The notes under the pieces: model-generated | The model's input: only the letters and a program-made list of their open reading frames with translations | Databases searched by the model: none | What the model was told of the DNA's origin: nothing | Assembly (NCBI GenBank): GCA_027186245.1 | Contig: CP114493.1 | Span: forward strand, 8,997,501 to 9,061,500 | Direction: 5' to 3' | DNA: 64,000 bases | DNA from: Coriaria nepalensis | Taxonomy: Eukaryota > Streptophyta > Magnoliopsida > Cucurbitales > Coriariaceae | Shown here: in pieces, positions 20,999-33,708 of the stretch | How the letters are laid out: every line of letters starts with the position of its first letter | How positions within the stretch are numbered: position 1 is the first letter of the stretch | Translations under genes and position numbers: made by a program

Positions 20999-23900
20999 AT
21001 GGCAGGAAGCGGGCGAAGAAGTGCTCGAAGTCGAATCAAATCGTTCACAGATTCCAATGATGACAGGGATGCTTTCCCTCACGTCGTATCAAATCGAAGT
21101 ATCCTTAAAGATAGAAATAGACTACACAGCTCCTCAATTCGAATTTTCAACGTCGATCTGCGGGTTTTGCTAGGGTTTATATTTATTGCATTCATCGCTA
21201 TCTTGTACCTGATCCGAAACGTTATGAATCCCGATGAAGAATCTCAGAGGCATAGGGCTATCACGCCATTTCCCGCTCCTAAAGTTATGGACCTTCCTCA
21301 GGTGAAATCTGATTTTTGAAACTTGACATTTCTTATCAGAATTTCCTTTCTATATTCTTATCCTATGTACATTGGATTCTGAGGGTTTTTTCTTTCTCGA
21401 TGAATTTATTATGTCAGTTTCAAGGTGAACACAAAGAGAGCTTGTACTGGGGAACCTATCGTCCTCATGTTTATTTCGGTGTTCGTACGAGGTATTCAAT
21501 TTTGTTGCGAGAATACTGCTTCTATCACTCTGTAATGAATTATTTTTCAATTTTAAGTGATGTGCTGGTTTCAACAGCACTCATCATAGAGCCGGCATTG
21601 GAGGATACTGGATTTATTTAGGCATTGAAAGAATAAGACAGTGATAGATCACCATCTTGAATGCTGCACTGAAATTTGTGTTTTAACATGACTAAGAAAA
21701 TAACTGTCTTTGCTTTCTTTGTTTAGGTCTTCTGTTTTTGGATTAACCTGAATTAAAAATCCATTTTTACATTCAGGTTCATTTTAGGTTATCACTAGAA
21801 CAAGAGAATTTCAAATGGGATCACTTTTTAGAAAGAACTGAGCTAGCTAGCACTATCACATCCTTTTAGGAGGTGGAATATTATGCTTAAAAATGAATGA
21901 TGTAATAATTCTAAAAGTAGCTGCCGCTGAGATTCGGATAACTTACCTATCAGTATTCTGATATGCTAAGCTTTTTTGCATCACATAGATATTATTGTTA
22001 AGTAGAAAATAGATGATTTTCATGAACATTTAATTCTTAACTAGAAATGTATAGTACAAATAATGTACTGTAATTAGCTTTTGTAACTGGTAGGTCCCCA
22101 CGGTCATTACTAGCTGGATTGATGTGGATAGGTGTAAAGAAAGGAAGATATTTCATGAGACATGTTTGTCAGGACTCAGATGAACTGAGCACATACGGTT
22201 GGACTTATCATGATGGGCGCAGTTTTGGACACCAAATTTTAGTTGATCAGGAAATAACCTTGGAAACCAGTTTCTTGAAATCAAAAGGAATTGGCAGTGG
22301 CTATGGTGGGGATTGGGCTGCTCGAATTGATGTTCATAGTGAGAAGTAAGTACCCATGATCTGGTAACATTTTATTTTATTAATGCATTTAATATTTATA
22401 GTACTGTTTTGTTTGGTGTAATCCTATTAATGGTGTCTCATTTCTTCACTTCCCCACCCACTAAAGCCTGTTCATTTCGTTTGCGGGTTGAGCCATTTTT
22501 ATTGACGCTAGGTTTTAGTTTTATTTTTTAAGAGTGATGCCAATAATGATCATTCTTTGATTGTTACTGTGAAGTTTCGAGGTAGTATCACAGCATGTTG
22601 TTGATTGAAATTGTTAGTTGGGAACAATGGTGGCTTCACATGTTAATCATCTTCAGTTCTAACACTCATATGGTAATTTTGGTGTCTTTCACAGATCCAG
22701 TGGAAATGAGGATTTGTTGAAAAATGGACATCTTTTTTTCTATTTGGCTGACGAAGATGGAAATGCTTTGAGTTTGAGTAGAGATACATTGAGACATGAG
22801 GCTTCGCTACTTGCATCAGGTACACGGAGAGATATTGGAGGTTGGCAGCTACACTTGAAAACAACGGTAATCATAGAAAATGAGCTTATCATAAAAATCA
22901 AATGCACTTTTCCCTTTGATTTTATGATTCTATGAAACAGGAAAAAAACCTGTTTGGATTCCTCTAGATTTTCTTGGCTATCTTGCTTCCCTTACTACCT
23001 AGCATGTTCTTCTAGGGAGTACCAGGTGCAACTCACCAGTCTTCATTGTAGGGAGTTATTCGTGTATTCTTACTGACTACCATTCACGTGATTTTTCAAC
23101 TGTAGATTCCTGAAGAAAGAAATTGTCCTAACTTTATCACTTATGAAATTTGTTGACGGACTAATTCTTCCTTATAAATAGATACCAGCATCTGATAATG
23201 GTCTATGACATGAATGGATAAGAAATTACAAAGTTAAAATAAGAAATAGGCGAGGAAGATTTTGGATTCATTTTACATGCCTTGCCTTTTTTGGCAAGGA
23301 AGATTTTGGTTTATTTTTTTTTTGTTTTCAGTCCTCTCTGGTTTTCTGTTTTGCAGGATCATTTGGAAATCCATTATTCTGGTTTTAAGACCCTTCACAT
23401 TCACAATTTATCTGATCTTGTGCAGGAAACTCTTGCAGTACAAGTATATCTTCTTCTCATGCATTAATATGTCTAAAGATAACGAACGTATGTTATCTTT
23501 TCTTGTTCACATGTATGATATCTCCTTACATGCATTTGTTTACAGGCACAAAGGTTTGGTCTGTTTCAGTTACCCGACATCACTGAAAGCTCCCCAAATA
23601 TTTTAGTTTTCCAGGTATGAGTTCTTGTTGGTAAGAAGTACTACTCATCCTGGAATTCCAAACTATTTAAACTAATCACGAATCTGTTCCTCTTTTAGAT
23701 CTTACCTCTTGTTTGTTCTCTTTTGCTTCACTACTCTGGTAGATTTCAGCTAGGTTTCCATTCAAAGCAGATTTCACCTTTGTCTCTGGAACTGGTTTGC
23801 CAAGTTCCAGAGTAGAAGAACGTCTCAGCAGTCTTACAGGTATATTTACCACTGCTGCTTGAATCCTTGATTAATAAAAAGAGGAGTTGAATTTCTAGTA

Positions 23901-26900
23901 ACAAATCGCTGAAGGAAAAAAAGAAGTAACAAGTGACAATTTGCTAGAGAGTGCACTAAAGTTGTTACAATAAAAGGAGGAAGAAAGTGAAAATTGACTT
24001 CTAAAATTTTTAGTGCATCATTAGGTACGACGCTAACCAGTCAATTCGAAGAGAAACAAAGAGAGTTTGACACCAAATTTGAGAAGTGCTTCAATCTGGC
24101 CGATCAGGTACTGCAATATCCCACACATTATTCTCCATTTCCCTTTATGATCTTTATAGTCTAGTGCTCTCTTTTACATGCTGATTCAGATTGTCTCTGC
24201 TGTGCTACTGTCTATAAAATCTGTTTCTTAGTAAAATAGATGTTGCGCTCAAATACTACGATATTTTGTTTGGAATTGCTAATGGAGGATGACGTCAGGA
24301 GTCTTCTGCGATAGAAGGATGCTCGTGAGGTTCAAAGGAAAGTGTTACAAGACGATTGTTCGACCAACTATGGTTTATGGTTCGGAGTGTTGGCCACTAC
24401 AGGACAACATATGCATAAGATAGTGGTAGCAAAGATGCGTATGTTAAGATAGATGTGTGGTAAATCATGCAAGGATAAAATTAGGAATGACAGGATTAGA
24501 AGCTATCTAGGTATAGCTCTGATAAAGGACAAAATTAGGGAGAGATGTCTAACGGGAATGAGCTTCGATGATGATGATGAATTGAGCTCAAATGAGAACA
24601 AAGTGATTTCAGATTGAGCTCAAATGTAGAACAAAGTTGAGCTCAAATGAGATAAGTTGCCAACTCTTTTGTTAGATTTCAGATTGAGGTTCCATTCAAG
24701 TGATAACTTTCCCTACCCCCCATTTCTTTCTTGGAGGATTTTTTTTTCTTAGTTTGATGTTTAGTATCAGCCAGGACACTTTTGTGAGAGTCATGATTTT
24801 AAATGCAGTAGTAGCGACTATGGTGGATCCATGATTTCCTTGCAGCGAGGACCAACACTACCCTTTATAGATTGCTGTTAAAGTTTTTCCTTGTTCATCA
24901 ATAATTTTTCTCAAGCATATTTATTTAGAAGTTGTGTTTCCAAGTGGAGATTTTCTTTCCAACTATGAACCTATGAAATTTGAACAAAGCGATGCAATAT
25001 CATTCATAGCTCTGTACATGAATTCAGTATTAGTGTTGTATGGACAAATTCTACATTATATATCTAGATGCATTAGTACGCAATGGATTCCAGAGATTGT
25101 TCCAGATTCAAAATGCTAGTTTCTGCAAGGTTGTTAGCTTTTATTCTGCCATCGAAAATGTTTCCCTGAAACTTATAGTTGCATGTGGAACTTTGATTCT
25201 ATTGGACAAGAACTAACCATAGAATTATGTTATTAAATCCTAAATTTTCAGATTGATTCGGAATCTATCACAGTTGGCAAGGCTGCCATTGCAAACTTAC
25301 TTGGCGGTATTGGCTTCTTCTATGGACAGTCAAAAATTGCACTCTCAAAAGTCTCCACTGTGAGTAAATTTATGATACTTGTCTTATGTTAAAACTATTT
25401 CAAGTGACTTAATTCATGCTTTCCATGTTACTAATTAACAAATTATGCAATAGGTTACAGTAGTCTTGAGCAGTGAATTTTTGAACTTTAACCATCATCA
25501 TTCATTGCCAAAATGACCTTTGAGAGAATTGGGATTTTAATGGGGTTAGGGGAGGGGTGGTCTTTCTCATCAATCTTTCTGTATAATAATAAGCTTTAGC
25601 TACATTATTTCTTGGTTTTCATCTCTTTGGATCGTCAAAGATCTCTATTTTATAGAGCTGATACCTTAAATTGTTCGACTTTTAGAAGTAATTTTGGTGA
25701 CCGTAGAGTCACTTTGTAACAAAAATGAAACAGAGTATTTGTGAGATCCTCAACAATTTTAATGATTCAGTTGTTATCATTGGTAATTAAGTATTTTGAG
25801 TTTGAATTCCATGTTATTTTGAATTTTAAATTGGGATGAAAAGTCAATACTTCGTGAATTTGATCCCTGGAAAACTAATGTAACGTATCAACTCTCTTGC
25901 AGCCTGGAAGTCATAACAAATTTATATTATATTGGCCTGCCGAGCTTTACTCAGCTGTTCCTAGTCGCCCTTTCTTCCCTAGGGGATTTTTGTGGGATGA
26001 AGGCTTTCATCAGCTGTTGATTCGGTTAGTTAGCTCTTACTGTTAGGATATTCTATTTGTCTAGTTGCCAATTGCAGCTTTCTTGTTACCTCTCTCTTTA
26101 AGGAAATAACTGGGAAGCTTCCTATGCTTCTTAGAAATGTTCACTTGTGATGTTTAACTCTTACTAATAATTATCAATTATATTCGATAATTATTCATTT
26201 ATTGTTGAGCAGGCAATGGGATATCCGTATCTGCTTGGATATTGTTGGACACTGGCTGGACCTAATGAATATTGATGGATGGATACCGCGTGAACAAATT
26301 TTAGGTTCTGAAGCTCTTAGGTGAATGTGACGTAATATTTTCTTTGAAAAAATGTTTTATCTGATTTTTTAGTCTTGAAGGAGGAATCAATTACCAATTA
26401 TTGCCGGCGTGATTGCAGTAAGGTTCCAGAGGAATTCGTTCCCCAGCATCCAACTAATGGAAATCCACCAACACTATTTCTAGTCTTGCGTGGTACGTTA
26501 CATTTGTTCCGAGCTTATTTGTAAATTTTGTGGAAAGTTTACCTTTTATCAGTGTTCTCTTGGTTTCCAAGCATAAAGATGATCCGTGCAAGTTGATGTT
26601 ATACCTGTATCAGTGATGCAATTATGTTAGACCTTGGTCATATGAGCTCTAGGGTTTGTCCACTCCTATGTCTGTGGGTCACACTTCCATGCACAATATA
26701 TACACATGCATAAATTCTTATGACTTGGATGGATCATGGATGCTTCTTGATAGAAATATGTTGTTCAACCACTGCAGAGAAAAATGATTTCCATTATATT
26801 TCTCAATTCATTCTTTGTATGTATACCCAATGTAATTTGATATGCACTCTTACTGTGAACATGACCAATGAAAATTTGTATGCTCCAGATCTAGTTCATG

Positions 26901-27082
26901 GCTTGAAGAAAAATACGTTTACAGCCGATGAAAGAAATGAGATCTATTCTTTCCTAGAAAGATCTTTTGTTCGCCTTGAAGCCTGGTTCCAGTGGTTCAA
27001 TACTACACAATCAGGTATATCAGCATTTTTCCCTTTTCCCTGCTTCCATATATTTTACACTACACATCGTGTGTGTGTTTAG

Positions 27083-27114
<32 letters not shown>

Positions 27115-29608
27115 TTGGTGGTGGTAGGTGTGTTTAGGAGCAGCGATATAATTTCTTAATATTCTCAAGGAATGGTGACATTTCGAACACTACTTACTGC
27201 AAGATAGGTAGAGGTTTTGCAGACCATATTTCCTGCAGTTAGCTAAAGCCTTCGCTTTTTTCCATGCTAAAATTCACCCATTAATTATTATACTAAAGCC
27301 GCACGGTTTTTATACCTTCTATCCATGAATCATGTAAATCAGGGCTACAGATGGTTGTGCACCAATTTTTTTATTTTTTGGCCAAATTGCCCACCCACTT
27401 GGCTATTTCAGAATAAAGAGAATGTTTTCCTTTATTGTTTATATATGCTACCTTAATGGGTTATACTGTGAAGCCTCCTTGCTCTAAGCTGAGCAGCCCT
27501 ACAAAACTGGTGCTCTAAACAATTGCAAAGTCATTGTCTAAGCATACTTATAGATACACACTTATTTATATGTTTTCATAATGCTGAAATATAAACCTGG
27601 TTTTTTATCGGCTTGGTGCCTGATTTTGATGATTACAGGGAAGGAGACAGGTAGCTATTATTGGCATGGGAGAGACAGCACAGCCATTCGTGAACTCAAT
27701 CCAAAGGTTAGTTTTCTGATCATTAAAAGAAAAAGCCATTCTTTATACATTTCTTCAAGTTCTTTATGTAATCTAAGGTTGATTCTTGAATCCATTAACT
27801 GGAATCATCATGTTTTGATGAATCTTGCTAAGTTAGCAGTTTTGTATTTGATAACTGGATTTTATAAACTGTCATTGTTTATGCCATCTGTAGACACTGA
27901 CCTCAGGGTTAGATGATTATCCACGGGCCTCACACCCAAGTGATGATGAGCGCCATTTAGATCTTCGGTGCTGGATGCTTCTTGCTGCAGATTGCATGCA
28001 TTCCATTACCAAACTTTTTGAAAAAGGAAACAAAGATGGGAAGGTATGATAAAAAGAAGAGATAAATGATATGTTAGAGTTCGTGTATTACTTAATTGAA
28101 ATTGTATTCTGTTTGGTGCAGGTGTATAGTTCAACTGCTATGCAGCTCTCAGATTTTGAACTTCTGAATAAGGTTTTGTTGTCGTTACATATTGTTTTAG
28201 ATTGATTATAACTCATCCGACTTTTGATGCTCCTATCATTCCAACGACTCCTGTCAAGTTTTAGATTTTCTTTTGTCTGAGGTGTAATTGGTATTTGAAC
28301 AGATGCACTTAGATGAGGCTTATGGAGCTTATTTGGACTTTGGAAATCACACAGAAAAGGTATAATTATATTCTTGCCCTCTTAGAAGTACTACCTTTTT
28401 TCAATGTGGTTTATCACAAAGATCAATTGAAACATATTCTGGATCTATGAGAGTCTAGGACAAGTAGTTGACTTTTGTTCATCTGACTTTTTGCTGTTCC
28501 TTTTAGGATACATGGTCTCTGTTAGTAACCAGGATAATTGGAAGTTCACTTCAAAGTGAAAAACTTATAATCCTTCGTCATGAATTCAAATGTTTGTTCA
28601 ATATACTAGGTTCATTTAAGCTGGAAAGAGATAATAGGAGGACAGGGCTACACAACTCGAGAACTTATCCGAGAAGTGCTAGAGAAGCCAGAATTGAGGC
28701 TGGTTCCTCATATTGGTTTTGTCAGTCTTTTCCCATTTATTAGCCGGATCATTCCACCTGTAAGTAGAGTAGATCATGCTATCCCATTCATAAAGCTTCT
28801 TCGTGTTTGTGTTAACTTGGCTACAATTGATTCTTCTATCATTAATTTGGTGTAGGAATCATGGATTCTGGGAAAACAGCTTGATATAATTTATAATCGG
28901 AGCTTACTGTGGACTGACTATGGGCTCCGCTCTCTGGCCAAAACAAGGTGATTTCTTCAGAAACTGTTGTTGCTTACAACTGTTTCATGGCCAGCTGATT
29001 TTCAATTGTACTTAAGTCCTAATTTACCAACTACAATTGTCTCCTATTGTATGATGTAGCACATTGTACATGAAACGCAACACAGAGCATGACCCACCGT
29101 ATTGGAGGGGTCCGATTTGGATAAATATTAATTACTTGATTCTCTCATCGCTCCACCATTACGCTACAGGTATTCATTAATTGTTTTCTTCCCTTTGCCC
29201 CAAGGAACAATCAAAATGTCAGTCATAAGATCATAAGGATGCTTAAAAGTTCGATGCATCAGCCCTTCAGTTACTTGATGAAATATTCTTGTGCTTGAAT
29301 TGTTTACAGAGGATGGACCATACAGAGGGAGAGCTAGAGTCATTCATGATGAATTGAGAAGCAACCTGATAAGGTATGGTTTCGGAGTTTCTACAAAGAT
29401 TGTGACAGTTACTGATACATAACAGTCTTTCTACCCTAAGATGCATTACTCATCTTGCTGCAGAAATGTGGTTCGAAATTATCATTCGACTGGATTTTTG
29501 TGGGAGCAGTATGATCAGAAGAAGGGGAAGGGAAAAGGGGCTCGCCTGTTTACCGGTTGGACATCGCTCGTGCTTTTAATCATGGCAGAAGGTTACACAG
29601 AGTCGTAG
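20999..29608 (+). CDS. GCS1: Mannosyl-oligosaccharide glucosidase I (GH63), GCS1/KNOPF type
   Basis: 22 exons encode 853 residues (Arabidopsis GCS1 has about 852). Exons: 20999-21301, 21418-21491, 22094-22345, 22695-22866, 23357-23443, 23546-23614, 23743-23839, 24025-24107, 25252-25359, 25903-26024, 26213-26320, 26419-26492, 26889-27014, 27639-27706, 27894-28043, 28122-28172, 28303-28359, 28610-28759, 28856-28947, 29060-29169, 29310-29373, 29464-29608. All borders are GT-AG and phases close. It is a type II ER membrane protein: cytosolic N-terminus with Arg-rich motifs (GRRSARSR), a membrane span at about 52-72, then the lumenal GH63 domain. The enzyme removes the outermost alpha-1,2-glucose of Glc3Man9GlcNAc2, the first trimming step of N-glycans. 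The substrate-binding motif ERHLDLRCW is at residues 600-608. It is needed for seed development and cell-wall formation in Arabidopsis. Confidence 0.96.
24283..24570 (+). mobile_element. LINE reverse-transcriptase relic in GCS1 intron 8
   Basis: Translation gives [17 protein letters not shown] followed by stop-ridden frames with [15 protein letters not shown] blocks. This is the C-terminal end of plant non-LTR (LINE) reverse transcriptases (pattern YKTxIRPxMLYGxECW, then RMLRWMCG). Only about 290 bases remain, with stops and frame changes. It does not disturb the splice sites. Confidence 0.65.
24581..24650 (+). repeat. Short repeats (TTGAGCTCAAATG) in GCS1 intron 8
   Basis: ATTGAGCTCAAATG or TTGAGCTCAAATG occurs three times within 70 bases, each followed by a similar GAGAACAAAG-like spacer. 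It is next to the LINE relic. Confidence 0.6.
27082..27114 (+). repeat. (GA)n plus G-run microsatellite
   Basis: A GA dinucleotide run followed by about ten G, within intron 13 of GCS1. Confidence 0.8.
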
Positions 29609-29829
29609 GGCCCCATTGACGGTTTCTCCACAACTTCCAAAGCCCGTGTCTTGAGCAATAGATGGTTCAAAATGTTTTGCAGCCGGTGCACGGTTTGAAG
29701 ATTTTCTACAATTTGGTCGAGTCTTAATTTACTCTTCTTAGCCCAATATGGTTAGTTAATGCGCCATTTGCCCCCCAGTAGTGAGCAAGAGTTGGGCGGG
29801 TTCTTCCCGGGGCGCAAAAACCAATAATT

Positions 29830-30620
29830 GACACTTTAACCGATGGCGCCTTTAGTTCAGAAAACTAGACAAATAGTTCAGGAACGAGAATTAGTTATGG
29901 CGGAGGAACATTATAACTTAGGCGTCAGATTTGGGCCTCCTAATATAAAAAGTTAAAGTGACCATAGGCTTTAACATGAACCCCGAAAAATACTTGAGCC
30001 GCTAACTTGAGACGAACAACTCGGCCCAAAAATTAATATGCAGAAAGGTTTAAGACTAGAGCCGAACAGGTCGGCCCAAAAAAATTAAAACACAAAGGGC
30101 AAACTTGTATGAGAACGGTTCGGTCAATAAAATTTATGAACTGGAAGCAGAACCTGAGACGAATGAGACAAACGGTTCGGTCCAAATAAAATTGAAATGC
30201 ATAGGGTGAACATGTATCCGAACTTGAGAACAGTTATGAACTAGAGGTCAAACTGGAGATGAACAGTTCAGCCAAACATTAAACTGCAAAAAGTGTTTGC
30301 GAACGTTAGCCGAACTTAAGACGAACAATTCATCCCCAAAAAAATTGAAACGCAAAAAGGCAAACTTGTATCCGACCTTGAGACAAACAGTTCGGCCCAA
30401 ACACTCGAATGCAAAATAATTTCCAACTGGAGGCCGAAAGGGTCACACATTCGAACTTGTATCTGCGCCCAAAATAAAATAAATGTTAGAACTGGAAACG
30501 AATGGGTCTCGATGCACGCGCCCGAATGAAAATAAAGAGTTGCCATATCATCAGAACGAACTGGAGACCAATAGGTCGATCACCGGGCCGAATTTATAGT
30601 ATGGCCCAAACAAAAATAAA
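29830..30620 (+). repeat. Degenerate minisatellite with TTCGGCCCAAA core
   Basis: A motif of the form GA(C/A)(G/A)AACAGTTCGGCCCAAA recurs at about 30011, 30063, 30112, 30168, 30259, 30319 and 30383, and more weakly to 30610. Between copies are related segments such as AAATTGAAACGCAAAAAGG and CAAACTTGTATCCGAACTTG. Spacing varies from about 49 to 91 bases. It lies between the GCS1 stop codon and the NUP54 3' end and has no meaningful ORF. Confidence 0.7.
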
Positions 30621-31622
30621 TGGTCTCTCCCCGCATAAATTTCACGATTCTCAACTTGGGAGCGCTTGCTGAAAGAGTATTTGACCACTCTTAACATATA
30701 TGAAAGATGTAAAAAAAAAAAAAAAAAACTCGACGAAAAAGGAAAATTACAACGAACCAACACCAGAAATAAAATTCATGACAACCAAGTCTTTTACTAA
30801 AAAATGCATCGAGCAGCTCCCTTTAATCTGAAACAATAAAGTCATCCTTTTCCTGAGTAAGCTCCCATGCTTTGTCCACTCTGCACACTCTGCCCCAGCG
30901 GTCTGTATTCCACACGCTCTAAGGCATCGATTTCCAGTAGCTGCATACAAATATTAAAATATGAAGCGACGTAACAGCAGACTGCTACAAGCAAATACAT
31001 GAAGTTTCCCATATACAATTTCCAGCAGATCTATGATTCAAATGATCATCTTTTGCATTTATAATGTGAAATTTGCAACTATGTTTCTCCATCTATTCTG
31101 ATTGACGCGCTAAATTTTCAACATCCCCTTGCGTAAAATAAAATAAAAAGTAGCTGTAAGAAGAAAACAAATAAATAGATGGTATAAGCTTGAATCTCCC
31201 ATCAACATCAGCAAACCAATAGCCAATGGTAATTAATTATTCCCATTTTACATGTGTCTTCTTCTCATGATATAGCAGTGAGACAAAAGTTGCCCATATA
31301 CTCCAGGCGTACTTAATAATACATGTATCAGAGTTCTCATTTTCTGGCTCTACTTAAAGCCATCTGCATTAGGTAGGTCTGACGCCTAAACAACAAGCTA
31401 AATAGCAAATACAGTCTACAGCTCCCTATATTCCATAAGGGTCTATAACTACAAGCCTGTTGACAATTTTCTCAGGTGATCTAATATTTTGCTCCCGAGT
31501 CTTATCAGCAGCTATGATTGTCCCAACAACTAATATGCAAAGATGTAATACATTAAGATTTCATCACAAAAGCAAATACGCACCTTCCGTCAAAAGCTAC
31601 TTAGCTCACATCTTCTGCCATC
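30621..31622. other. Intergenic region, presumed NUP54 3' UTR and flank
   Basis: About 1 kb with an A-run at 30711-30728 and otherwise AT-rich sequence. It lies downstream of the NUP54 stop on the minus strand, so at least the part near 31600 should be its 3' UTR. No gene or RNA was recognised. Confidence 0.4.
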
Positions 31623-33708
31623 TCACTTGTCCTCAGCCATGATGATTTCCATGTCTCTAACATCTCGCTTTAAAACACTTCCAAGTCTAGCAATAGCCTC
31701 AGTCTGCTGCTGCAAAACCTGCCACACAAGAATGTCCAATAAAATTTTAAAATAGAAGCATACCCTTGCGCACACATGTGTTCTGAAAATTCCACAGAAT
31801 ATATGAAATAAGAAAACAGAAACACTAGATGTGTGAATCACATAAGAGAATTAGATGGCACAAAGCAGCAATTTTCTTTGATATAATAAAGCACATAACT
31901 ACATAAGTTATTGATGATTGTCAAAAGTTCAGTAAATGAAAAGTTGTATAACACACCTCCTGCATATCAGCAAGACTCTGGTTGTGTATTTTTCTTGAGC
32001 CTGGAAGATAGGCAGAACTACCAACACCAATACCATTTGCTTGAACTCGAGTTATGGTGAGCAAGTTTTGCACTCTCCTAGAAAGTTCTGCTCCAGATCC
32101 TTTCAGCTGGAAATATGTACAATTGTAAGCATCAATTAATAAAGAGTTTTCTTTCAAGAGGGAATAAAAGAGATACCTACCTGCCTAGTTATCGCAGCTA
32201 ACTTCTCAGCCAACTCAGCTTCTCCTTTCATTAAGGGAACTCTGCAACCCTTACTCTCTAGTGCCTCCACAATTCTCATTACCTTTAGCATATATAACAT
32301 ATATGATAAGAGTTAAAAAATATCAACTTGAGAATTATGATATGCTTCACAAATCCACCAATTTCACAAAATGGCTAACTTAATGACAGAACTGAACAAT
32401 TCATACCCTCAAAAGACGCCTCTGAAGACCTTGTTCTTTTTGTCTCATTCGTTCAATCCAAGGAAGAGTATCAACTTGAAAATGCCTCTGAAGCTGCAAC
32501 AAATATTTCATATAAGAGACAGAAATCCAAGTTCATTGAAGTGGATACATAGAAGAGTACCATTTTCACATTGCTTTGAGTCATCTTCAATCTCTCGGCA
32601 TCTGAAAGAATGACTTCATCTTGGAGCTGCATCAACTCGATAGAACATCAGACAGTAATAGACAAAATGATAAGAAGGTTACAATGAAATCAGTACTAGA
32701 GAATGAAACATTAAATCATGTGAAAATAACTAGCAGCTGGAATTCACGCAGAGAGCATAATTTAAATGAAAAAAAAAAAATCCAGATACATATAAATTAC
32801 CTTCAGGCGCTGAGAAAGATCCTTGAAACCCTGAGCAAGGTGAGGCCATAAACAATCTCGGTCAGTACTCTCCATACCCTCAAGCTTCGCCATAGCCTCT
32901 GCCCACATGATCTGGCAATTCAAACCATTCTCAAGCTTAGCAAGAATCTAACAGAGTATCTGGAGTGGGGAATGGGAAAACATATTCCAAAATAACGCAA
33001 AATAATAACTCACATCTGACACTCCAGCAGGTTTCACCCTTAATTGAGGATCTGTTACACTAAATAACAAATGCTGTACAAACAACACATCAATTAACCA
33101 CCTAGCAGAACTGTTGGCTTCATAGGATCATGGATGCAAATTTCTACACAGATAAGGACAAACAGACCTTAAAAGCGTATTTAGGGTTTCCAGGCTCTTC
33201 CTTGTAAGCATCAACAATTGCCTAATGCACCAAAAAAAAAAATGCTAAAAAATTGACAGAGAAAGATAACTCTTAACGCTAAAGTTATAGAATAACGTGG
33301 AAGAGACCGGACCTGGATATCACGATCAGCCAGAGATAAAGGAAGAGGAGCCACCGGTGCCATCTGAGTCATCAATTGAGCGTTTGAGAAGGGACTGGGT
33401 TGAGTAGCTCCATATGGAGTCTGCAAGCCAAAACTAGAAGACGCTGGTTGCTGAAACAGCGGCGTCTGCTGCTGCTGCTGCTGCTGCTGTTGAGTCTGAG
33501 AAGAGAATGGAGTCGAGAACAATGATGAGCCAAAGCCGGTGCCAAATGACTGAGCCGTTGGAGTACCAAAGGCTGGAGTTACAGATGCCGCTCCAAAGGC
33601 TGGGGTTGAAGATGGCGTTCCGAAAGCTGGTGTTGAAGCGGATGCACCAAAGAGCGGGGTTGAAGATGGAGTGCCAAAAGCAGACGAGGACGCTTGTGCT
33701 CCGAACAT
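31623..33708 (-). CDS. NUP54: Nucleoporin NUP54
   Basis: Nine exons on the minus strand: 33708-33313, 33221-33168, 33073-33014, 32911-32801, 32626-32561, 32493-32407, 32282-32181, 32106-31957 and 31718-31623. They encode 373 residues; Arabidopsis NUP54 is about 370. Residues 1 to about 130 form an FG/FGxP-repeat region (AFGTPSSTPLFG, AFGTPSSTPAFG) with a run of nine Gln encoded by a CAG tract at 33465-33493. The rest is the alpha-helical coiled-coil part, including DTLPWIERMRQKEQGLQRRL. NUP54 sits in the central channel of the nuclear pore with NUP58 and NUP62. The FG part contributes to the permeability barrier and the helical part to assembly. All borders are GT-AG and phase 0. Confidence 0.95.
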
